From Thermoplasmata archaeon (GTDB taxonomy: Archaea > Thermoplasmatota > Penumbrarchaeia > JAEHCK01): a stretch of DNA of 52,628 nucleotides. The DNA is taken from positions 1-52,628 of the forward strand of contig JAEHCK010000019.1 in NCBI GenBank assembly GCA_020696345.1. Direction: 5' to 3'. The notes beneath the pieces were generated by a model, which ran no database searches, was not told the origin of the DNA, and saw only the letters and a list, made by a program, of their open reading frames with translations. Made by a program: the position numbers and the translations under genes. This document shows, one piece after another, positions 17,196 through 24,231 of this stretch (positions are counted from its first letter, which is position 1; the number at the start of each line of letters is the position of its first letter).

Positions 17196-18305
17196 TCAAA
17201 CCTTATATCTAAGCAGCGCCGCAACCCCCCCCAACGACTCCAATTGCTTACCCGCGTCATGAACCGTGCTTATAATTGTTATTGTTCCACTCATGTTTTC
17301 TGTTTTTATCAGAAGTTCTTCTATTTGCTCATTTTTTCCACGGATCAAACTGTCGGTCATCAACAATTGTTTCACAGCACCGACATCCAGGGCAGCTTTT
17401 GTCTCAACCAGGCCATAACTGACCGGGCCGTTCTTTGCAATTCCCTCCAATACTTGTTCTACAAGCTCGGTCTCGAACGACACGCGCGAGTCCGAGACCA
17501 AACGTGTCACAACTCCGCGCTTGAGCGCCTCCTGGACACCAACCATGCCTGCCTGGCCTGTACCCTCGACAAGTATATTTTTCATAACACTTAATTGTTT
17601 ATCTCTGCAGAATTTAACAAATTCGTCTTTTGTGAACCCCGGGCCGACCACGATCAACGGCACGTCATCTGTTTTTGCCTCAACCTGGGATATCAACTGT
17701 TGAAGCTGTAATAATATGTCATCAAAGAATTCTTTTTTCACATCTGAAAGCTTCTTGGAACTTTTACCCGCCGTTGTACCTGAATAGAATTTACCGAACC
17801 CCTGCGCGTTTATGGTTGCGGCTTTTCTCACACCGTACTGATGCAACTGTGCGATAACTGCATTATCGTCTTCGATCGAAAGGATGATCACCTGCGGCTG
17901 CTGGGTCGCGTCTATTGCATTTTTCAATTGTTCGAGTTGATGCTTGCGCCAGGGCTTGGGTTTCTCGATCTCGATTTGCTTGTCTGTGTTGAAATTCAGG
18001 GTATGATACGAGCTTAACGATATATCCTCGGGGCCTTTCACCACCACGCCGTGGACGCGCAACCGGTTCGAGAACTCGTGGAATTCCAATGCCTCTACAT
18101 CTACAGCTAGCCAGACACGCTTTTTAGCCGCCTTATCGGGCCGTAGTTTATCATCGACTTTTTCCACACGACGATACGTCTCGCCACCCACAATGTCGTG
18201 CTCCTCGATCAAGTTGTATAAATGCCACAGATCATCCAGGTTATCGATCATAAGCTTGTACCCTTTACCTTTCAAACCCTTGCCAAGCATACGCAATTCC
18301 GGCAC
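17196..18305 (-). CDS. pelA: Pelota (Dom34) mRNA-surveillance / ribosome-rescue factor
   Basis: A protein of about 369 residues, archaeal Pelota length. The N-terminal Sm-like domain holds DDLWHLYNLIEEHD and RVWLAVDVEALEFHEFSNRLRVHGVVVKG-type sequence. The central and C-terminal eRF1-like domains follow (VALVIVGPGFTKDEF-type segment near 225; VSYGLVETKAALDVGAV near 305). It works with aABCE1 and aEF1A-like factors to split stalled ribosomes. Alignment by eye to the usual MRxLxxDLK start favours the TTG at 18296 over the GTG at 18305, with ATG 18290 also possible. A zinc-ribbon gene lies upstream on the same strand. Confidence 0.93.
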   Translation of the reverse strand: MPELRMLGKGLKGKGYKLMIDNLDDLWHLYNLIEEHDIVGGETYRRVEKVDDKLRPDKAAKKRVWLAVDVEALEFHEFSNRLRVHGVVVKGPEDISLSSYHTLNFNTDKQIEIEKPKPWRKHQLEQLKNAIDATQQPQVIILSIEDDNAVIAQLHQYGVRKAATINAQGFGKFYSGTTAGKSSKKLSDVKKEFFDDILLQLQQLISQVEAKTDDVPLIVVGPGFTKDEFVKFCRDKQLSVMKNILVEGTGQAGMVGVQEALKRGVVTRLVSDSRVSFETELVEQVLEGIAKNGPVSYGLVETKAALDVGAVKQLLMTDSLIRGKNEQIEELLIKTENMSGTITIISTVHDAGKQLESLGGVAALLRYKV

Positions 18306-18377
18306 GTCCTGTCTTTACGATATAAAAAGAATAATTTGGTAAACAGTAATGTCTAATAATTTATTAAAATAACGATT

Positions 18378-18452
18378 TAAATAATCAAAACGCAAACGAT
18401 CGGTTATTGATCGGGATGTTATTTCACTGCACTTTTGCGTTTTGATTGGATT
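18378..18452. repeat. Inverted repeat beside the 8-bp array, locus 1
   Basis: AATCAAAACGCAAA (18378-18391) and TTTGCGTTTTGATT (about 18434-18448) are inverse copies around a small CGATC...GATCG hairpin. The segment CTGCACTTTTGCGTTTNGATTGGAT recurs at 21489-21513, again just before an 8-bp array, so the two sequences belong to one composite element. Confidence 0.7.
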
Positions 18453-18554
18453 GTCGACTGGTCAGTTAGTCGGCTGGTCAGTTAGTGGACCAGTCAGCTA
18501 GTCACCTGGTTGACTAGTAGACTGATAGACCGATTGACCGATTGACCGATAGAC
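18453..18554. repeat. 8-bp periodic inverted array, locus 1
   Basis: GTC (or GTN) recurs at 18453, 18461, 18469, 18477, 18485, 18493, 18501, 18509 and 18517. GAC recurs at 18512, 18520, 18528, 18536, 18544 and 18552. Both series step by exactly 8 nt. Typical units are CGATTGAC and AGTCGGCTG. Left-arm GTC units can pair with right-arm GAC units, giving a long hairpin. Confidence 0.85.
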
Positions 18555-18601
18555 CAGCTTACTCTCTACAATTTATTTGAAAACGCAAAACTTCAATTAT
18601 T

Positions 18602-19168
18602 TCACATACCTTCGATCATTTTATATCGCCCCATCTTCGGTTCATAAATGATGCCCATATTTTTTAACTGCTCCAGATACTGGTCGGTCTTATCAATATT
18701 GAATGCACATGCGCTGAGTAATTTTTGAAGATCATCACCGGTGAATTCACCCAACTCACGTCCAAGATCTGTTACAAGTTTTTTCAGTAACTGCGGAGAC
18801 TCGGTTTCGTTCTTATACTTTATTGCTATTCTTTTAAAAGGGTCCAGATCCTCATAGACCTTAACATCATCATCACCAGCATCGCCATCACCATTACCAT
18901 CACCACCGGCTCCGGTCTCCGGAATTTCAAGCCAATCATTTTTGGTATTGTGCTTTGTTTTTGCATCTTTACCTTTATCTGCTTCAAGCTGGCGGTTGAA
19001 TTTGGAGATGACTACAGAAACTTCCTTTTCTGACATGCTTTGATATTTGATATCTGGTGGTGTAACCGATAATTTCAGATCACAAAATGGACACTTGGTG
19101 CTTTTGAAACGTAAGTCTATTCCAAGAGCATGGCGGCATTTCTTGCACTGGATCATACCAAATTTCAT
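18602..19168 (-). CDS. Zinc-ribbon plus C-terminal helical protein of unknown function
   Basis: A 188-residue protein. Residues 8-29 form a zinc ribbon (CKKC...CPFC: Cys 8, 11, 26, 29). A charged middle with a Gly/Asp-rich linker (about 95-112) follows, then a C-terminal domain with the look of a winged helix (QLLKKLVTDLGREL..., ending IIYEPKMGRYKMI). The start is placed at ATG 19168, since GGTG lies 7 nt upstream; a longer frame reaches 19198. It precedes the Pelota gene on the same strand across a gap filled by the 8-bp array. I cannot name a function. Confidence 0.65.
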   Translation of the reverse strand: MKFGMIQCKKCRHALGIDLRFKSTKCPFCDLKLSVTPPDIKYQSMSEKEVSVVISKFNRQLEADKGKDAKTKHNTKNDWLEIPETGAGGDGNGDGDAGDDDVKVYEDLDPFKRIAIKYKNETESPQLLKKLVTDLGRELGEFTGDDLQKLLSACAFNIDKTDQYLEQLKNMGIIYEPKMGRYKMIEGM

Positions 19169-19308
19169 ACGTCGGCACCGATGGAAATTAATTATCAATA
19201 TTTTTTCGATTGGTTCTTATGAGTTAATGTTGGTAATAAAGATAATAAATATTAGTTTTTGCGATTATAGAGAAGAGATTTATGGGAGTTGTAATTAGGG
19301 ATTCTGCA

Positions 19309-19346
19309 CAAAAATAAGATAGATTAATATTTAATTCTTATTTTTG
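19309..19346. repeat. 38-nt hairpin element, copy A
   Basis: CAAAAATAAGA (19309-19319) and TCTTATTTTTG (19336-19346) form an 11-bp stem. The same 38-nt layout, in inverse orientation, is at 27616-27653. Confidence 0.75.
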
Positions 19347-19394
19347 CTAGAGGGGTAATAATTCTGTATGTAATTGAAATCAAGTTAAAGAATT

Positions 19395-19470
19395 ATTAGC
19401 TCGGAACAATTTATACAAGTAAATTGTTGAAGCTTAGAATTCCATTGTTGAGATATTAATTTAATTTGGA
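19395..19470 (-). repeat. Double-hairpin dispersed element, diverged copy C
   Basis: AGAATTATTAGCTCGGAACAA, then an AATTTAT...TAAATTG stem, then TTGAAGC, parallels TTTTTAGCTCGAGCCAATTTA...TAAATTGGTGAAGC at 21661-21701. Only the first-hairpin half is well preserved. Confidence 0.55.
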
Positions 19471-19673
19471 ATTCTAACCTAGGGGTTACAATTTAGGGGT
19501 TGCAACAAGTTGTTAATTTAACATTTACATTTTGATTTGTAAAATTTTCAATATTCAAGGATAAAAATTATTAACTCTAGCTCTAAAATAATAGTTTCAC
19601 ACACCTTATGTAAAATATTAAGATAAGGTTTTTAATTATAAAACTCCATATATAACATAAAACAGGTGTAAAA

Positions 19674-19901
19674 ATGGACGAAGTTGCCACCATCGAAGAA
19701 ATAAAAAAAGAGTTCAATGATGAATGGGTACTTGTAGCAGTGATCGAAGAAAATGAATTAGGTGAAACTATCAAAGGAAAAGTGATTACCCATAATAAAG
19801 CTCGTGATGAAGTATATGATGCAATGAAAAAAAATCACGGATATACTCATGTATTTTTTACTGGTGAAGTTCCAAAAAAAGGATATGCGTTTGCTTTTTA
19901 A
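19674..19901 (+). CDS. DUF5678-like small protein
   Basis: A 75-residue protein. The WVLVAVIEENELGETIKGKVITHNKARDEVYDAMKK core, ending HVFFTGEVPKKGYAFAF, matches my memory of the DUF5678 family. That family is often encoded directly before a small retropepsin-like aspartyl protease. Just such a gene, but decayed, follows here after 12 bp. Function unknown. AGGTG lies 5 nt before the ATG. It lies in AT-rich accessory DNA. Confidence 0.6.
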   Translation: MDEVATIEEIKKEFNDEWVLVAVIEENELGETIKGKVITHNKARDEVYDAMKKNHGYTHVFFTGEVPKKGYAFAF

Positions 19902-19913
19902 TTGGTGGTAATA

Positions 19914-20124
19914 ATGACTTCTATGAATTTTGACCCTGATAGTTTTGGGATTGTTTTTCCAGTAAAATTAACTGGTCCTAATGGGAAAAGAAGTTCAAAA
20001 TGTCAAAACATTGTGTCATGACTTGCCACCGACAAGTAGAGTTGACGGGCTTTTAGGATTGAGTTATCTCAAACATTTCAAACTCATAATTGAATTTAAG
20101 GCGGGAATACTGGCATTAGAATAA
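19914..20124 (+). pseudogene. Remnant of a retropepsin-like aspartyl protease gene
   Basis: The frame from ATG 19914 reads MTSMNFDPDSFGIVFPVKL and so on, and stops after about 36 codons near 20021. A second frame continues with DLPPTSRVDGLLGLSYLKHF and ends LIIEFKAGILALE at 20124. That tail is typical of archaeal and bacterial single-domain retropepsins. The catalytic Asp (DTG/DTGA) region is missing, so an internal deletion plus frameshift has inactivated it. Its position behind a DUF5678-like gene matches the usual pair. Confidence 0.65.
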
Positions 20125-20244
20125 TAAGAACACATACCCATTGTCCACCGCTGGCTAACGAGGGGATGCATTAATTATAATATCACGTTCTTTTTCTGTT
20201 ACTCTTTTTCTTTAGAGAAAATGGATTTTTTCTAAATCATTGTT

Positions 20245-20871
20245 TTATTTCTCATACTGATTAGAATAATAATATCGAACATCTGTAAATATGGTCCAAG
20301 AATTTCCCTCATCTTCTGTTTTAAAGGGCCAAAGGCATTCTGTTCGATATCCTGGGGCATCAAGGCATGTGATATTTAATTGCCATATTCCACACCCAAT
20401 TGTATTAATCAAATTTGGATGGAAACTATATACATAAAATTCTTCTATGGAATCATTATTCAGAAAATTGTTAAAATACACATTAATAAATACATACCCA
20501 GTATCATTTTCTTCATCTAACATATTATGTTTAATATATTTTATTTTTGAGTTCTTAGGGGCTATAAATTCCAAATCGAATAGATCAAGTTCATTAACGG
20601 GGATACCTAATCTTGTTCTATAATCAATACAATTATCTATCCATTTTAAGGTAAAATTAATTTTAGTAATGTTAATAATATTCATATCAATGAATGTAAC
20701 ATTTGTTTCACCTTCATAAGTAAAACCAGTAATATTTTCAATAATCACATTTTTATCTATAAATTCAATTACAATATCTTTAGAATCTTTTTCATTATCC
20801 TCCACAAAACGCATATTAAGACACAATAATATTAAAATAATAATGATGATTGCTATATATTTGAATTTCAT
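20245..20871 (-). CDS. Hypothetical exported/anchored protein
   Basis: A 208-residue protein with an N-terminal hydrophobic helix (YIAIIIIILILLCLNM, residues 5-20) and an Asn/Ile-rich, beta-strand-like ectodomain ending in a Trp/Tyr-rich segment. It has several NxT/S sequons (for example NITG, NVTF, NFTL), common on archaeal surface proteins. AT-rich codon use, as in the nearby beta-helix gene. No family recognised. ATG preceded by GGGGT. Confidence 0.5.
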   Translation of the reverse strand: MKFKYIAIIIIILILLCLNMRFVEDNEKDSKDIVIEFIDKNVIIENITGFTYEGETNVTFIDMNIINITKINFTLKWIDNCIDYRTRLGIPVNELDLFDLEFIAPKNSKIKYIKHNMLDEENDTGYVFINVYFNNFLNNDSIEEFYVYSFHPNLINTIGCGIWQLNITCLDAPGYRTECLWPFKTEDEGNSWTIFTDVRYYYSNQYEK

Positions 20872-20920
20872 TTTTTACCCCTTTTTCTTTGTATTTCTTT
20901 TGATACAATATAAATCTTTT

Positions 20921-21214
20921 CCCAGCTCGTGTTTATTTGGTGCTCCTGCGCATGAAGCAACGAATAGCGGGTGTCCCTGCAGGGGGCGTGGTCCGAGTGG
21001 TGCGAAGTACCCGAGGGAAGTCCCGAAGGGGCGAGTGAAACGAGCATGTGGCCTTGTGCCACTATTTTTTCGTGAAGATTTTTGCACGGATGAAATTTTA
21101 TTCAAATCAAGAGTGGAAAAAGGTTCGGGGGATGCGACTGGATGAAGAGAGTCCAGGTTTAGGGTGTGGCTGAACCGATCAGGTGAATTTGAGCGACTGT
21201 GCAAACGATATGGG
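20921..21214. mobile_element. MITE-like element, full-length copy (about 294 bp)
   Basis: It begins CCCAGCTCGT and ends in the diverged inverse ACGATATGGG. Internal blocks CCTGCGCAT, CGAATAGCGGGTGTC and GGTGAATTTGAGCGACT are shared in order with 23991-24152. The interior is GC-rich with many small hairpins, against AT-rich surroundings. The open frames across it look like composition artefacts. No transposase is encoded, so it would be non-autonomous. Confidence 0.7.
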
Positions 21215-21304
21215 TAATTAAATAAGTATTGTGGTTTCTGTTTACTCTTTCTTTTGATGAAAAAAGATGTCCAAGGTGAAAAAATAAGATTCAAAGATGA
21301 CTGA

Positions 21305-21502
21305 TCATTCTTTCAATGTTTTCAATTTATCCTTTGAGAATTTGTAATGGTCTTTCTTTTCTAAATCAATAATAGTTTTATCAATCTCTTCTGAACTTAA
21401 TTTTTTCTTATTTTTTAAAGCTATTAGCATTTCAAATAAATCAAAAGTTTCAATGTTAAAATTATCTTCTGAGATGTTAATTAATTTACTGCACTTTTGC
21501 GT
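21305..21502 (-). pseudogene. C-terminal fragment resembling a PIN-domain/DUF3368-type toxin
   Basis: An open minus-strand frame with no start of its own encodes about 65 residues, including FDLFEMLIALKNKKKLSSEE, ending KFSKDKLKTLKE. This resembles the C-terminal helices of PIN-type toxins, but the catalytic acidic N-terminal part is absent. Its upstream edge is exactly the repeat CTGCACTTTTGCG that also borders the 8-bp array, suggesting loss of the rest by recombination or insertion. Confidence 0.4.
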
Positions 21503-21595
21503 TTAGATTGGATAGAATAATAATTTTAGTTCAACGAGATGGTGAATGGTCGGGTGGTCAGCTAGTCGGCTGGTGGACCGATAGACCAGCAGACC
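21489..21595. repeat. 8-bp periodic array, locus 2 (short)
   Basis: It opens with CTGCACTTTTGCGTTTAGATTGGAT, as at 18427. GTC/GTG then occur at 21549, 21557, 21565 and 21573, and GAC at 21576, 21584 and 21592, all in steps of 8. This is a short version of locus 1. Confidence 0.7.
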
Positions 21596-21618
21596 TCCTA
21601 CTTTACCCATTATTCCAG

Positions 21619-21704
21619 AGGTAAAAATTCTTTCTTTACGATCATCTCTTTATAAAGAATTTTTAGCTCGAGCCAATTTACAGTAATAAATTGGTGAAGC
21701 ACCC
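21619..21704 (-). repeat. Double-hairpin dispersed element, copy D
   Basis: Inverse copy of 16993-17080 with only scattered differences. It sits directly downstream of the hemerythrin stop codon. Its two stems are CCAATTT...AAATTGG and AAAAATTCTTT...AAAGAATTTTT. Confidence 0.85.
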
Positions 21705-21716
21705 ATCATAGCATAA

Positions 21717-22154
21717 TCATAGTTCACAGTTGGTGAGTCTCTCGATTATCGATCTCTTTCTTTCCTCATCAAGCTCATCATCCAGCCGCGGGTAGAAATG
21801 TTTGTTTTCAAACCCGGCATGGTTTAGTATCTGTTCACGAAATCCCGGTAAATCTATTTTTTCGTTATTCTTGATCCTATCCTCTATCTGCTCCATGGCG
21901 TCTATCAGAATATCATGCTCTTTTTTGAGTCTGATCGTTATATTTGAGGTCTCCTTGTTCTCCGAATAATGCAGCTGGAATATGGCCTTTTCTTCAATGA
22001 AGAAATGTTTCTCGATCTCCCATTTGAGCTTATTGAATGGGCCGCGTAGATCTAAATCATCTTGTTTGAGGGCGGTATCGAACCTATGGATGCATTTATC
22101 GATCTCGTAATGCTGTTTTAACATTATTTTAGATATTGAATCTTCTTCGGTCAT
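21717..22154 (-). CDS. Hemerythrin-like HHE-domain protein
   Basis: A 145-residue four-helix bundle. Likely di-iron ligands are in LKQHYEID (His15), EIEKHFFIEEKAIF, LKKEHDIL and LNHAGFENKHFYPRL. It may sense or bind O2 or NO, or handle iron, in a mostly anaerobic cell; the exact role is not given by sequence. Start at ATG 22154 with GGTGA 5 nt upstream, rather than the GTG at 22163 that lies inside the ribosome-binding site. The aminotransferase lies just upstream on the same strand. Confidence 0.82.
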   Translation of the reverse strand: MTEEDSISKIMLKQHYEIDKCIHRFDTALKQDDLDLRGPFNKLKWEIEKHFFIEEKAIFQLHYSENKETSNITIRLKKEHDILIDAMEQIEDRIKNNEKIDLPGFREQILNHAGFENKHFYPRLDDELDEERKRSIIERLTNCEL

Positions 22155-22192
22155 GTTCTTCACCTATGGGTAATTCTATTACTATTATCTTT

Positions 22193-23527
22193 TCAATTCT
22201 CGCTTTCGTGCTGTAATGATTCGACATATTTTCTTAAAGCGTTTACACCGCTCACCATCTGCGGTGCGTTTTGTTTTATGAACTCCTCTGCGCCACCAGC
22301 ACCACGTGGCGGGTTTTGTTTATAGTTATCGAACGCAGCTTTCCCGTCATAGTCAACGAACGCTATGCGCGCGCCGTAATCATCGGGCCTGAGCATAACC
22401 GCGTCACCTGTGACGGTTGCAATATGGTAGGGGTGTGATATCAACGATCTTGCCAGATCATTAGACGTAGCCGCACCAGCATGACGCAGTGCCTCTGAGT
22501 GTTCGTTAAAATCCACATAGAAATAGAATCCACCGTGCGGGGTGGTTGCGGATATGCCGGAAATATTATTGAATTCTTTGCTGAAATACTGCCCCATCAA
22601 TTGGTGAATTTTGCGGGTTATCTTGAAATATTCCTCGATCTCTGGATTGGGTTTAAATGCCGTTACCGCTGCAAATTGGGTAGGTGTTGATACATTTGTG
22701 TAAACTGTTGCCGCCACTTTTTTGAAATCCTCTTTGAGTTTATCGGACGAACCTTCCGGTAAAATGCAGTACCCCAACCGATACCCGCCAGCAGACCTGT
22801 CCTTGGATAGGCCATTGGTGACGAACGTACCCTCGGGATAAATATTTTCAAGAGTGGTAAAGTCTTCAAAGTTATAAGTTGTCAATGCATATATCTCATC
22901 TGAAAGGATGAAGGTGTTATTATTCCTGCATACCTCGGCAATGCTCTCAAGCTCGTGTTTGGAATACACAAGGCCTGTGGGGTTATGGGGTTGGTTCAGA
23001 ACAAGAGTATGCTGTTTATCCGGTAAATTTGATATGAACTCGTCCAGGTCTTCCGGTTGGATCTTGTAATCATGTTCAGGTTTCGAGTGGAAGGTATGGT
23101 AATGCTTGCCTTCAAGGTTTAGTAATGGATAGTATCCGATCCAGGACGGGGATGGTATAATGACGCCGCCTTTTATTATGTTAAATACAAAGTGCAACAG
23201 CTCTTTGGTCCCTGGCCCCACGAAGATCCGCGACGGTTCAACATCCGATCGGAAATGTCTATTAACAAAACCAGATATGGCTTCACGCAGCGCAGGGATA
23301 CCATCTGCATCTGAGTAGTGCCCCTGGTGTGCGTTCGTACATAATGCGTCCACCATCGGTGGCGGTACATGGAACGGTGACTGGCCGAAGGCAAAACCAT
23401 AGTAATGGAACGGGCAGCTTGTGCCTTCGCAATTCTTACGCGCTTCGGCGATCATCAAACCGATCTTCACATTCTCGGGCATTTTGATGGAATCAACATA
23501 TGATTCAACCTCGATATTTAAAGCCAA
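22193..23527 (-). CDS. Class I/II PLP-dependent aminotransferase
   Basis: A fold-type I aminotransferase of 444 residues from the chosen start. PLP-site features: LNQPHNPTG near 215, SDEIYALTTY near 245 and the Schiff-base Lys in TNGLSKDRSAGGYRLGY near 275. The substrate cannot be named. An AAGGGGG ribosome-binding site lies 6 nt before TTG 23527, and a TATA-like ATAAATATA lies about 40 nt upstream, so I prefer this start to the ATG at 23596. Hemerythrin follows on the same strand; no clear link between their functions. Confidence 0.85.
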   Translation of the reverse strand: MALNIEVESYVDSIKMPENVKIGLMIAEARKNCEGTSCPFHYYGFAFGQSPFHVPPPMVDALCTNAHQGHYSDADGIPALREAISGFVNRHFRSDVEPSRIFVGPGTKELLHFVFNIIKGGVIIPSPSWIGYYPLLNLEGKHYHTFHSKPEHDYKIQPEDLDEFISNLPDKQHTLVLNQPHNPTGLVYSKHELESIAEVCRNNNTFILSDEIYALTTYNFEDFTTLENIYPEGTFVTNGLSKDRSAGGYRLGYCILPEGSSDKLKEDFKKVAATVYTNVSTPTQFAAVTAFKPNPEIEEYFKITRKIHQLMGQYFSKEFNNISGISATTPHGGFYFYVDFNEHSEALRHAGAATSNDLARSLISHPYHIATVTGDAVMLRPDDYGARIAFVDYDGKAAFDNYKQNPPRGAGGAEEFIKQNAPQMVSGVNALRKYVESLQHESEN

Positions 23528-23656
23528 ATTATTCCCCCTTTGGGTCGTTAATAGTTTTGCAATATATTTATGTCTCTTAAGTAATTTATTGATCATTTAC
23601 AATATAAACAAAACATTTATATCAATTGAGTTACATTTGTTATACAGGTGATAGAT

Positions 23657-23899
23657 TTGTCAAGCATCCAGGTAAATATTCGTACAACGAGATTTTTAGC
23701 AACAGAATTAGATAGAATTGTAAAAGAAGGATATTTTCGTAGTAGATCAGAGGCTATGAATGAAGCTATAAGAATTTTAATAAGAAGATATCAATTAGCA
23801 AAGCTGGAATCTAAATTAGCAAAGGCAAAAAAAGGAACGAAAGATCTTCCCTCAGTAACAGAAGCACTCCTTGAAGCCAGACAAGAAGAAGACGCATGA
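23657..23899 (+). CDS. Ribbon-helix-helix (CopG/VapB-like) antitoxin
   Basis: An 80-residue protein. Residues 1-45 form a ribbon-helix-helix DNA-binding domain (IQVNIRTTRFLATELDRIV, then FRSRSEAMNEAIRILIRRY). The basic/acidic C-terminal helix would hold the toxin. Start TTG 23657 lies 5 nt after AGGTGA; a GTG at 23648 overlaps that site. Its stop overlaps the ATG of a truncated vapC by 4 bp, the usual antitoxin-toxin coupling. Confidence 0.75.
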   Translation: MSSIQVNIRTTRFLATELDRIVKEGYFRSRSEAMNEAIRILIRRYQLAKLESKLAKAKKGTKDLPSVTEALLEARQEEDA

Positions 23900-23982
23900 G
23901 AGAATGTCTAGACACTTCAGTCATTGTCAAATGGTTCAAAGAAGAAGAATCTTATGAAGATGAAAAAGAAAATTCTAAATAA
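23896..23982 (+). pseudogene. vapC: Truncated VapC (PIN-domain) toxin, N-terminal fragment
   Basis: The frame begins MRECLDTSVIVKWFKEEE, the standard PIN N-terminus with the first catalytic Asp (LDTSVIVKWF), then runs through a low-complexity EDEKENSK and stops after 28 codons. A normal VapC has about 130 residues. The break lies 8 bp before the TIR of the MITE-like element at 23991, so insertion or an associated deletion probably destroyed the toxin while leaving the antitoxin intact. Confidence 0.75.
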
Positions 23983-23990
23983 AATAATTG

Positions 23991-24152
23991 CCCAGCTCGT
24001 GGTTTCTTCGGTGTGCCTGCGCATAGAGAGCCGAATAGCGGGTGTCTCTGTAGGGGGGTTTGTTGGGGGATGACGACAAAGCTCGGAGATTCCAGATTTA
24101 GGGTGGCTAAATCGATAACGGTGAATTTGAGCGACTTGGCAAACGAGCTGGG
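23991..24152. mobile_element. MITE-like element, short copy with perfect 10-bp terminal inverted repeats
   Basis: CCCAGCTCGT (23991-24000) and ACGAGCTGGG (24143-24152) are exact inverse copies. AATT occurs at or beside both outer edges, a possible short target duplication. Compared with 20921-21214 it lacks about 130 bp of the interior. Confidence 0.75.
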
Positions 24153-24231
24153 AATTAAACTCTTCCTTGGGATTCGATTTTTGTCCTAAAAAATTTTTAT
24201 ACATTAATATATTTAAAAGAATAATGTTAAG

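Larger units (their letters stand above)
19199..19673. other. 475-bp AT-rich gap with two dispersed hairpins and a promoter
   Basis: It contains the CAAAAATAAGA hairpin (19309-19346) and a diverged double-hairpin element (about 19395-19470). It also has TATA-like TTAATTATAAAAC (19633-19645) with AGGTG just before the ATG at 19674. No other gene is visible. Confidence 0.6.

Noticed and set aside
20843..21294. Overlapping open frames of 64-139 codons on both strands
   Set aside because: They lie over the GC-rich MITE-like element, are not protein-like, and mutually overlap; judged composition artefacts.
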